Origin: Himantopus leucocephalus
Lineage: Eukaryota > Chordata > Aves > Charadriiformes > Recurvirostridae
Length of the DNA stretch: 64,000 nucleotides
Assembly (NCBI GenBank): GCA_003993805.1
Contig: RSEF01000004.1
Location: 13,418,697-13,482,696 of the forward strand
Direction: 5' to 3'
Part shown: positions 34,346 to 45,500 of the stretch, one piece after another
How the letters are laid out: each line of letters opens with the position of its first letter
Numbering within the stretch: the first letter of the stretch is position 1
Translations under genes and position numbers: made by a program
The notes under the pieces: model-generated
Database searches by the model: none
Seen by the model: the letters and a program-made list of their open reading frames with translations, nothing else
Told to the model about the DNA's origin: nothing

Positions 34346-37300
34346 GCACTTCACCCTTGCTGCAGGGGTATGGCAGATTTCTCTTGATCTATTCATTTTG
34401 GGGGACTTTTAATCAACATATCCACTCTATTGGTGCGGGTGCATTTCTGACAGGGGGGTGAAGCTTAGCGCAGTGTGGAGAGCTGTGTGGGTGTAATTAT
34501 GGCTTGCTCTTTTTTTTTTTTTTTGNCTGTTGAAAGGCATTTTCTAACAGCCTACTAGAAGACAGGAGTCCCTTGTCCACCAAACACATGGGCAACGATA
34601 AAGGCAAAATTTGCTGCAAAGCCTGAAGCCGGCAGAGCTGCCTGGGGAGTAGTTGCTTTGCCTCCGCGCCGCCGGCTCTAGCCAAGAGCTTGCAGACAGG
34701 CTGCCCCCACCTTGCAGGACCCCCATGAGATCCTGCCCTGCTTGCACAGACACAATCTGGTTCAGGTTATCTACATCTCTGCACCTCAACCCCTTTCCCG
34801 AGCACCCCAGGGTGGGCACGTCCCTCCATGGCACGTGGGATGTAGGTGTCCATGCTCGGCGTGATGCCTTGGGGTGTGTTTGGGGTATACCAGGGATGAT
34901 CCCTGGTCTCTTCCACACACAGGCACTTTTTGCAAGGTGAAAGGGCAGCACCTGTCATAGCAGGGCCTGATTTAATGGCAACACACATTGCCTTGGGCTG
35001 TCAGGAGGGCTAAAAGTACCTGTGAGCTGATGTAGCCACAGCAGCGCTGCCGGCAGTGACAAGGACATCGTCTGGAAGCAGCTTCCACTGCAGGAATGCC
35101 CCAGGCCTCAGGGGAGGATACAAGGAAAGGGGAGACCCCTCCATGCGAGGGTGAGAGGGTGCTGGCACGGGGCTGTCCGCAGGGATGCTGCGAGGCAATG
35201 GGATGCGGGAGGGGTGAGGCAGCCCCAGGCAGGGTGGTGGGAGCAAGGTGCTGCACTGCCCTGGCTCCTTGTCCTGGGAGCCGGGGATGATGGACAGCAA
35301 AAGCTCTGCCTGGACGTAGGCAGAGGCCGTCTGCCCGAGGAGACTCCTTCCGTCCCTCCAGAACAGGTTATTTCTTTGCAGCTCTTTCCACCTGGCTGGA
35401 TCCTGCTTGCAGGTGGGCTGGTGGGAAGGGACCGCAGACACACCTGGAGGGGGTCTCACCCAGGGAAAAGCATCCAGCCCCTCACGTGCCACTGCTCCTG
35501 CTGGTCCCCAGCCCAGTAGGGAAACGGGAACTGGGCTTTGCCTCAGGGACCTGAGCCTGCCAGGCAGCAGTGACCCCAGGGATGAGGTCCCCGGGGAAGG
35601 GGTCAAGCCCTGGGTGCTGAGATCCTGTAACCTGATATTCCAGCCTTAACTATTCTGTCTCCTCCCACAAAATACCAGACTAAAAAACAACTCCAGCAAG
35701 GCTGGGGCTGCTGTTCTCAGTGTTTATCTCTTCTGCTTTTCCAGGCTGGGGTGTGCAGGCTCGTGGGAACCTTTGAAGATTATTTCTCTTCAGTTTTCTG
35801 AAGAGACTTCAGCCTCTTCTTGAATCTTTTTATTTTACCTCCTTTCAACACATTGGCCCGATTTCTGTGAGACTTAACAGCGACGAACAAGATTAAGATT
35901 GGAGCTTAGTGAGTATTAGGAGAAGATCTCTCATTCCTGACGTGCTGGCAATTACCAGATCCTAGTGCCAGCATCTCTCTTTCGGAGAAGCGCTGCGTGT
36001 GCAGGCATTTCTGCTCCGATGACTTTGGGAGCGCAGAAGCTGGAGGGCACCGAGCACAAAAGCCACGGCTCACGGTGTCGGCTTCTTTGCACTTCAGCTG
36101 CCGCTGATTGCTTTCGGCAACCAGAGGGGCTGGGATGAAGGGGGAGAAAACCGAGGGTGAGGGGGACACTGGATGCTGGGCACTGTGGCACTGGCTGCAT
36201 TGGCTGGACGGGGTCTGTATTTCAACCTGATGAGGTGTGAGGACTATTCGGTTGGAAAGTAAAATCCCAAAGAGGGGGGGAGGGGCGGTACCTGAGCGGG
36301 GCTCGCTGTGCCCGGCAGCCACAGCAGCACAGCCCGAGTTCGTGTGCTGTGCAGGGTTGATCTAGGTCAGTGTTTCATGGGAGATCCTGGAGCTGAGGAA
36401 AAGAGCAGTGCTGGCATTTCTCCATGCACTCTGCAGGCACGCGCTGAGGAGCATCATGGATGCTCACAAGGGTGTGGCGGTGGAAAGGGTGCACATGGCA
36501 GTGCCAGCAGGGGAGAGCAGCTGGCCGCTGGATGGATTCTGGACTGGGAGAGCAGCCCTGCTCTGCCATGGACTTGGGGGGAACCCTGCTAGCATGACCA
36601 TGGGGGATCTCTGGGATGCCGTGGGGGCCAACTGTCTTGCTCTGTCCCACCTGGGCCAAGAGGAGATGGAAGGAGAGGCAGTCCTGTTGCTTCCCCCCAT
36701 CTGGGAGTGGGTAACAGCAGCATGAAGGATGCTCTCTTCCCCCTGAATGAATGATGCTCTGGGCCAGGGGTGGAAGACGGGCTGCTGAGCTGCTCCAGGC
36801 GAGGAGCAGGCGCTGCCCCTGCCCTGAGCAGGCGTGCGGTGGGGGCCCCACACACCGGATGAGCCAAGTGCACCAGGGTGTGCCAAGCCTGTTCTGAGCT
36901 GGCCACCTCCCTGGTGAGCTCTCGCTAATGTAGCTCTGTTGCGGTGGCACCGTGGACCGCAGCGCCACAGTCCCAAGCACAAAAACAACGTGTCCCTTGG
37001 GTTCAGGCACTTGAGTGAGAAGAGCATTTCCTTCTTGCTGGGGGACACACTAGATCTTCACAGGGGAGGAAAATAAAGAGGCCCTAGTATCTCCGAAGAA
37101 GGAAAGAGGTGTGAGAATATGGGCTCACTGCAGGCATCTGTCCTGGGGCTTCAGAGTCGGTCCCACAACAGACAGCAAAGCAACACAGCTCGTGTGACCC
37201 CAGATCACCTGGTGCCTGCCATAGTAGGGGCTGCATTCTGCCTCAGCTCTGGGAGGAAAGCTTCTTTCACTGGTTTCTCCACTTGCCAACCACCCTGCGT

Positions 37301-40300
37301 TATCCTCAGGCTGACACAATGTCAAACCGGCGGGCAAACCGCAGAGCCGGGGCAAGAGGGAAAGCGGAGGGCAGGACCCAGACCGGCTGCTGGAAGCGGT
37401 TGTAATTGCAACAGCTAAACTCGGCCACAGATGAGCAGTTAACATTATTTACTGGTGTGTAAACATTCCCGAGCCAGTGCACAGAGAAGTCATTGAAATC
37501 CCCGCATCTCTGGACAGCAAAGCCTAAGGGTGTCAACAATAAAAGGCAACTGTGCCTCCCTCTCTCTTAAATCCTGCCAGGGAGGCCAATGGGTGATGAT
37601 GTGTCCTCAGCTGTGCCTTCAGATCTGCCGTACAGAAAGGGTCAGGCAGGGTTACTGCTGGCCAGGTCCATCCATGGGGTTTTGGTCGTGGGCACCATCT
37701 TCTGCATGTGTAGGCTCTGCTCTGAATCCCGGCATGTCCTCTGGAGAGCCCCAAGCCCAGGTTTTTCCCAGCTATTGAGCAACCCTGGAAGCAATCACTG
37801 TGTGATTGCACAGTTTGCATCCCAACGACAGTTTTTGTTGCTTCCGTGACCTTCCTGGCTCCTTTCCTCCTACTGTGAACTATTGTGGCACGGGTTGACA
37901 AGGAGCTAGTGTGTCTCCATCCAGAGGCAGCCGCATTTCGACAGTGAAGAGAAGCAGCTACTCCTGTTCCTGCAGCTGCATGTCCCCAAAGTTTGTGTCA
38001 GCTGTTGCACGGTATTTAAAATATGGATGTACTGCCTGGGAGTTATTCTGGGGGTGACACGCCAAATTTCCAACTCATGGTCCTGTACTGGACATACACC
38101 ATCAGATGTATGGATGGCACAGCTGCAAATTCCATTTGAAAAAGTATTGAAACACCTGGTGCTCAGTTTCCTGAGATTTTTCCCTTTTTTGTCAAGCGCT
38201 GTCAATTCTCTTCCCATCCCCACCCTTTCCCATGGACGTTTTCTCTTGTCATGTATTGATCCCTAGGAGGAATGTAACGTGTTAAGCCCTGAGCTGGGGA
38301 GAGCACCAGAAGAGCAGAACCATAATAGCCCAGGAAATGACACCTTTCCCACCCCCAGGATGACAGCGAGAACCGTTCTGACACCCAGGATCAGATCACC
38401 TATCAGTTTGGTGATTTCTTGCCACTACGCAACTAATTTTGAAGAGGGACTGTCCACAGCGGAAGGGATGTGGAGACTCCTTCAGGCCTGGCCTGATGTA
38501 GCAGCAGAGGACAAAAGTAAAGTTCTCGCTCCCATCAACACTCTCTCGTCGCCCTCTGGGACAGCTTGCACCAGCTCTTGCTACGGCCTGGGCTGTCCTC
38601 CCACACCCTTCATTCTCCTTGGAAAACATTCACGTCACATTTGTTCAGGCTCCAAACACATTTTTTTTATCTGTCAGCACTGCAAGTTCACTCCAGCACC
38701 TGAAAACCGAACTGTGTCCTGTCTGCTTCATATATCATCGCTGTCCATAATGGTGGGAAGCCAGAGCCCAGCTGGAGCGGTTATTGATGTCGTGTGAGCC
38801 CAGATGCAGCATCTGCTGCTGTGCCCGGTCTGCCTGGTGAGCCTGAAAAAAGACAAAACCTCGGTGATGTTGAACAAATGCCCTGGTAGAGTAAACAAAT
38901 GTTTCTACCATGCAGGACGTGCCCCAACTTGGAGAAAAGGGTTGAGGCTTACACAGGGTTTTTCATCCTCCAAGTTTCCCAAAGGGACCCTGTAACCAGC
39001 TTCTCCTCGGATGTCCTTCACCGCTCTCGTCCCAGGCGTGTCGGCATACTCAGTCTCACGGATGCTGCTGTAGGAGACTCACAGCCTGACCACCCTCTGC
39101 CTTCTGCCAGAGCCCACAGCTCTGGGCACCGGGAGGAGATCCAGGGGAAACCTCAGCATAGGAACCTGCGCTGCTCCTGGAGGATGCACTGGCTAGGTAA
39201 CGGCACGAGCCCTGGTTCGTTACCAGGAGGAGCGTGAGCATCAAGGACAGTGGCTGTAACTGTGCTCTGTCCTCAGACAGATGACGTGGAGCAGTGACAG
39301 GAGGAGGGGAAGGCAAATTCACCTCCATGCAGCCCTTCAGATCTGTCTGCTGCACGGCCCTGGCAGTGGCTGCCTGCAAACACCCTGGCAGCTCCTTGTC
39401 CTGGCGTCCCCAGCTCTGCCAGCAATGCCTGCCTCAAGCCTGACCTGTTCCTGCAGTGCCCTGTGGGACCTGTCTCTGCCCAGGGTCCTCTCATCCCCTT
39501 GTGGGTCACCTTGCTCCTCAACCCTTGAAAGATACCCATCTGAGGAGGATTTTGGAAATGCCAAGAGCTTGAGTTTTCTCAGAAACCAGCTCCTAAACAT
39601 TTTGGGTTAATACTTTTCTCCACTTGTGTCTATTTTCCCTCAGCACAGTGCTCCTGCCGTAGCCCAGAAGAAGAGCAGCCTCCTTGGCGAGAGACACCCC
39701 TTGTCTCTGGCATCGCCTGAGGCAAGCAGTGACCAGCCCCTTGCACAAGGAAGAGGAGGGCAGAGCGTTGCCTCCTGCCTTCACCTGCTGCTCCAGCCTG
39801 CAGCCCTAAACACCACCCACCAAACGCCGGCGCCTGCAACACAGATTTCATGACTGACACTGCAAAGGAGCTTTTGAGAGAGCGCAGCGGGATTCAGAAA
39901 GGGCTGCAGATGTGCCTAGGCTCCGACAGGACTCTCCGGCTACTGGGCAGCTCCCTCTGAAAGCACTGCCAACCTTGCAAGATTTGGGATCCTGGGCAAG
40001 GGCTGGAATTGTCTCCTTGTCTCCCAGGGCTAAATCCTGCAGTGAGGACTGCACGATCAAACCCTCATTTACTGTGGCAGCATGCCCCCCCCCCGGGCTC
40101 TGCGCTCACGAGGACTCTGTAAATAATAGGTTTTATCAGTTTGCCGGTTAAATTGAAACACCAGAAGGGACAAAAAGCATCTTGAATAAAACATTTCATC
40201 TCCTGTTTAAGTTTGGAGAATCCCACGACAGTAGACCTCGAAACAAATGTCTCTTCAAAGTGGAAAATAGGGGCTGTTCCCTCCCAAAACACTGGTGCAG

Positions 40301-41940
40301 GACATTTTGTCCTTCTCAGCATTTGGACTGAGATTGGTTTTTCCTGCTCAAAATTATTCACCATGAATTTAAAATGGGTTTCTCCCAGGCTGAGCCCGTG
40401 CTGTTGATAAGTAAGGTGTTTGCTTGAAAAGCAGCACTCTCCCCTTGCTCTCCTACACCATCAACACACTTTGCACTTATCCTTGGTCCAAGTAAAAGAC
40501 TCAGTACCAGTTACAACAAGAAACCACTGTAGATGAAGGAGAAGACCGGGGAGGACAGCTGCTCAGATGCTCCTGGTGCATACAACTGCCTGGAAGGTGT
40601 CCCCAGAATAGCAGCATAAATGGATGTTGTGTTTCCCTAGCACTGTTCAGACCATCTCCAGCTCTCCAAGTATCAGTCCTCCACAGATCTTTCAGTTCTC
40701 TCTCAGGTAGCAGAAGGGGTGGTCAAAAAAAATGAGTGCCATGAAATTCCTCACATACCACTTCACATCCTGCGTCTTGAGGGGGAGCTGAGAGCACATA
40801 TATGAACCCCTGGATTTTCTGGGATCTGTTCATGACCAGAATCCTCGACAGCTACATCCTCCCTGCAGCTGCTCTTGCACCTTCCCCAACTTCGGCTTCA
40901 TCTGGATCCCTGAAGAACTTCTGGGGCAATCCAGTGGCCTGCTTTGAAGCTTAAAGGGCTCTTTTCACCTTCACTGCTGCTTTGATATTCATTATTTACT
41001 CTTTTGACATGTGCTTCCTGTAAAGCTGGCTTCTTTGCATGCAGTAAAGGAAACATAATCTGCAGCTGCTTCGTTACAGGGAGATGCCATCTCGGAGCTG
41101 CGGTGCCTGCAGATGGCTCCTACGGCTTTGAGGCTGCTCAGATCTCATTCTTGAGGGCTTAAGGTGATCATTGCAAGAATCGGCAAGGGAGAGCCTGCGT
41201 AGGAAGAGCGGTGAAGAATCACCCAGGTGTGCTGCTGTTATTTACTGCTTGTACTGCCGTAGCACTGCTACTCCCCACCGAGACTGGTCCTGGCTATTAG
41301 GCACGGAATGTGTCTCGGGAACAGGTATCTCCCTACCCTGCCGAGCTGAGCAAATGAGACAGTGGTTACCAGCACGCTGTGGATGGAGAGCAGAGAAGTG
41401 ACTTGCCCACACTCGTGTGGGGAAGGCTGTGACAGGGCCAGAGTGAGAGAGTCAGTTGTCTGTGGTCCCGCTCCAGTACCAGGCATGGTCCCACTCCAGT
41501 CTGGAGGGGTGACACCAAATCCTCATTTGCCATCAGTGTTACCAGACCCTCTGGGAGATGCAGGACCAGGCTCCTCTGGGGATGGGCTCCTGCAACTCGC
41601 AGCTGTAGGCAGATGGCAAAGGACAATTATCGGTACCTCATGTAGCTGTAACAAAGTTGGTTCTGAGCAACTCCCACCCAAAACTCGCCAAGAAGGAATG
41701 TGTTACTGCTCTTCACAAGTCGGATGCTAGCAGTGAAAAGAATTGCCCAAGTGCAGCCTGGCAAACCCTGAGAGCAGAGAGCGACAGGCGGAAAACCCAC
41801 AGCCCACCCGTGACACCAGGCTGTCCCGCAGCTCCTACCCACGCACCCTCCCGCCTTTTTTTTTGCGGGACCGCAGCCCCAACAGGTGGGAAAGGACCCT
41901 CTCCCGCCTGCGTCTCCCTTGCAGCTCAGCCCAGCGGGGC
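34346..41940. other. Intergenic DNA upstream of GABRG4
   Basis: No coding exon was recognised. The DNA alternates between GC-rich tracts (34650-35600, 36280-36950) and ordinary sequence. A run of T followed by GN (N at 34526) and a C run at 40086-40095 are the only notable homopolymers. Open frames up to 211 codons (36375-37010, minus strand) are low in complexity, and several frames overlap across the same GC-rich DNA, which argues against coding. A faint MIR-like fragment lies at 41388-41450. Confidence 0.5.
41388..41450 (-). repeat. Possible MIR-like SINE fragment
   Basis: GAGAAGTGACTTGCCCACAC followed by GACAGGGCCAGAGTG resembles the antisense MIR core (GTTAAGTGACTTGCCCAAGG, then GGCAGAGCC). 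The match is short and would need a sensitive profile search. Confidence 0.3.
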
Positions 41941-42482
41941 CTGACGCCTTGCATATTTTAACAATAATTACCCACTCTTTTTTTTTTTTTTTATAAAAAC
42001 CCCCACCAAACGGTTGGGCTTTAAAAAAAAAAAAAANAAAAAGCTATTATTAAGAGAAATCAAGCGCCTCGTTACGCAAAGGGGGAGCGAGAGATGCTTA
42101 CACCAGCTGACGGTGCTCGCTCCCCGGCAGCAGGCAGATGCGCGGGTTGGGCTCCGCCGTGCGCCCCCCTCCGCCGGCGCTCAGCCCCCGGGGGGGCGCG
42201 GGGGGAGGCAGCCCCTGCGCGGGGAGGTAGGACCCTGCTCCCGGCCCCTCCCCGCCGCCGACTCGGAGAAGAGATGCCCAACTTTCCCCTTCCTCCCCGC
42301 CGGCGCGGAGCGGGGCGCGGAGCGCGGTGCCGGGCGGGCGGCGGCGGGGCTGGAGCGCGGCGCAGCGGGCAGCGGGGGGGCCCCGCCGCCGCCCCCGCCC
42401 CGGCCCCGTGCTGAGCCCCGCCGGGGCGGCCGCATCGCCGCCACCCCCCCTCGCCCCCGGGGCCGGTCCTCGTCTCGCCGAG
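41941..42482 (+). promoter_or_regulatory. GABRG4: GABRG4 CpG-island promoter and 5' UTR
   Basis: From about 42085 to 42540 the sequence is extremely GC- and CpG-rich and leads directly into the signal-peptide exon. A perfect GC box, GGGGCGG, lies at 42423-42429, with further G-rich Sp1-like tracts near 42191-42207. A TATA-like TATAAAAA occurs at 41992-41999, at the end of a T run about 490 bp before the start codon. CpG-island promoters usually do without a TATA box, so its use is doubtful. Several upstream ATGs (for example 42094 and 42273) would be read if transcription began upstream of them. The true transcription start cannot be set from sequence. Confidence 0.75.
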
Positions 42483-42538
42483 ATGCCCGGGACGGTGCTG
42501 CTGCTCTGCCTGGCCCTCGGGCCGGTCCTGCGCGCCAG
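42483..42538 (+). CDS. GABRG4: GABA-A receptor gamma-4-like subunit, exon 1
   Basis: The exon encodes the start methionine and a signal peptide: MPGTVLLLCLALGPVLRA plus the first two bases of Arg19. The hydrophobic core VLLLCLALGPVL directs the subunit into the secretory pathway. The start at 42483 has G at -3, giving a moderate Kozak context. No in-frame ATG lies upstream in the open stretch. The donor is GCCAG|GTGAGC at 42538/42539. The AG left over joins the G of exon 2, the same phase in which the exon 2 frame opens. The exon is short and sits at the 3' edge of the CpG island, as first exons of GABA-A subunit genes often do. Confidence 0.85.
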
Positions 42539-45500
42539 GTGAGCCCCCCCCCACCCCCCCCNCCCCCCCCCCCCCCCCCCTTCCCCCGCGCCCACCGGGA
42601 CCCCCCCTCCCCGCCTCAGTTTACCCGTCGGGGCAATGGGAGGGGAGAGGGCTGGAGTCGCAGCTTCTCTCCCCACGGTGCCGTGTCCCCCGTCCCCCCC
42701 CGGGCTTCGGCGGGGGTTTGGGCACCTCTGTGCCCCCAGCGGTTCCTTCCAGACGGCCCCGAGGCAGGATCAGGTCCGGTGGCGGGCAGCACCTAGTGCC
42801 TGCGTGTCCTTTACACCCCGGGTCCCCCCTTCCCATGGCGGGAATCAAGAGGACATGCCGTTTTCCACCCCGCCATCACCTCGCTGGCTGAATCCTGCCG
42901 GGGACCGAGCCCCTTCTGGGGGTGTCCAGAGCAGGACCAGGGGGAGCTCGGCACCTCCTGGGGGCACCATCCATCACCGGGGCATTTCCACGCGGAGTCG
43001 GGCTGGGTGGGAAGGAGCTTGCGTCCCCTTCCCTACGCTCCATCCCCTGGCACCCCGAAATGGCATGGATTCACCCTGCAGGGCTTGCAGCCCGGCGGGA
43101 GGAGGGCAGCGCAGGCTCCTGCCTTGCTCTACAGGTTGGCCCCAGGTCCCAGCTCCGGGTGCCGGCTGGGAGCCCGATGCCAGCCCGATGCCACCGGTGC
43201 ACTGGGCGAGGAGGCGAGCGGAGGCGTGGGGCTGGCAGATTACGGTTCTCTCCCAGGGCCAGCGGTTCGTAGCGCTTTTCTGTAAACAGCGATGAAAGGC
43301 CCCACGTACAAGGGGTTTTCAAGTTTCTTTTTCCCTTCTTTTTTCTTTCTTTTTTTTTTTTTTTCCACAATTCCTAGCCCTGCTGGTGAGTTTAATGGCT
43401 AGATCGGGGAAAGAACATGTTGTCAGCAGATTGTTGCCCCCAAGGCTCGGGGGAAGAGGGATTTTACTGGCTGAAGCTAATTGGCAGAATAAGCTGCCTT
43501 AAAGCCGATCAAATCCCATTACAAATGCAGTCAGGGACAGGGAGCATGAATCCTGCTACTAATGGTCTGCTCTGCCAAAGCTTCCCGACCTCGGGTGAGG
43601 GCAGAAAGTCTGTCCCTGCCGTGGTCCTCCAGGGCTTGGCCTTCCTGGGGTCGAGGCAGTGAGAGCTGCCCCACGGCCCGTGCCCCGACACCCCTCCGCT
43701 CGCCAGCGTGCTGGTGCTGGGGGGGCATTTGAGGGCTGAGAGGGGGGGGTCTGTGTTGGTCCCGGTTCCTGCGTCCTACCGTCCCTGCAGCTTGCTGCCA
43801 CGAGCACTGCATTTTGAGAGGGAGAGTCGTAAGCTGCAAGATCACATGGAGGAGCGGTTAAGTCATGGATTCACATGCCCTTGAGCAGGAAGATTTACCC
43901 CGTAGCTGGCCCGGCCTCCCTTCTGCCCGGTCCCTCATGTCTACCTCTTCCCCAAGCCCTGCTTTGCCGGGAGCAGTGGCTGTGCATGTTCGGGGGGGTG
44001 ATGGAGTGGGAGAGGGAGAAGGAGAAAAGGAGCAAGTTACATCAGGGTCTTACTCTGCGTTCACTGCATTTTTCCTGGCTGCACTTTGCGGGGGGTGAAT
44101 CTCTCCTGCCCTACACTTGGTGGGTGCAGAGGTGAGGAGCCCTGTCCAGGTGCCGCGTGAGTGCGAGCTCTTCTCCCGGCACAAGCGGCAAGACCCGTCC
44201 CCTGGCGCTGGAGCGGGCTGGATGCTTTGTGCCAGGTGACTCAGCACTCCCCAGACGGTCCCCCCACCGCAGAGCCTCATTCACCAGCGTTTCCCAGGGC
44301 ACTGCCTCGGTTGGGACCAAGGCACCCAACTCGGAGCCCCGAAGGCAGGGTCCCTGCACAGCATCGCACCGCCGGAAAGCTGGGCTTGGCAGATGGTTGA
44401 AACTGTGCAGGCTTGTCCGTTGGGGCTTCATGGAGCATGCTGTGAAAGGAGAGGTGCACATGTGAAATGGATAAGGGTACATTTTAGAGAGCCCCCTGTC
44501 ATTAAATCCTCTGCTTGCTTCTAATTTAGAGTAATTTGCCTGAACGTGGCTATGCCTAAAACCCTTGAAGGCGTTGGGATGGGTGGCTAGAAGGACACAT
44601 TAGCATGTGGTAATTAGGATTGACCACAGTGCTTTTCAACCCAGGGAAATGTGTCCTTGCATTTTGTTCCTGCCTGTTCCTTGGGAGCAGGGGAGGCTGT
44701 GAGTTGCGTTTGCAGAGGGGATGGACAATCCTAGCCCTGGTATCTGTGTCTGCTCTGGGATGTTCCTGCTTCAGGGCTAGGGATGGTTGAGAGGACGCGT
44801 GTCACCTCCCCAGTGGGTGCAGGTCTCACAAAATTTCACTGGTCCCAGACGTTGTTAGCGCACCAGGTTGCAAACAGTAGTGGGTATGTGTTCTGGTCAA
44901 GCAGCATCAGCTGTCCTACCAGGCAAGGAGCAGAAGTGTCTTTGAGGGCTAATGGCACATATTTCTCCTCCCCTCCTGCCAAGGGAAAACCCTGTCAGAC
45001 AGCTTGGGCACTGAGGGAGGGAGAGAGCCAGCCACCAGCTCTTCAGGTGGCTTTTACTTTGACTGTCAGTGTGCTTGGAAACCTCAGCAAAACAGGTATC
45101 TGCTGGAGTAAAACAGAATTAGGGAGCCAAGGCAGAGCACCGTCCTGCTGTAATGCCAAGGGTTGCCCGAGGAGGGTTGCCCAACCCCATCCATATACGT
45201 GAGCATATCCAAAAGGACACCTCCCTGCCGTGCAGGCCTCCTGCTCTGGGCACCAGCAGGAGCTGCCACAGCCCAGACCGTGTCTGTGAGACCAGGGGTT
45301 TCCTCGCAATGTCCCCAGCTCTGCCCTACCGTCACCCCCCCTGCCCACCCCTGCCCATGCCTGCGGCTGCGTCCCAGCCCCTGGCCGAGCGCAGGAGCAC
45401 TGTGAGGTGGATGTTTTGACATTTTAACAAGCGGAGGTGAGGAAACGTGGCTCTGCCTTTCCTCCCGGCTGCACGGAGACATATGAGAACTGGCTGTCCC

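Noticed and set aside
42014..42796. A 260-codon + strand frame across the GABRG4 promoter
   Set aside because: It passes through homopolymers with Ns, the CpG island and intron 1. Its Pro/Arg-rich translation is a composition artefact, and the real start is in another frame at 42483.
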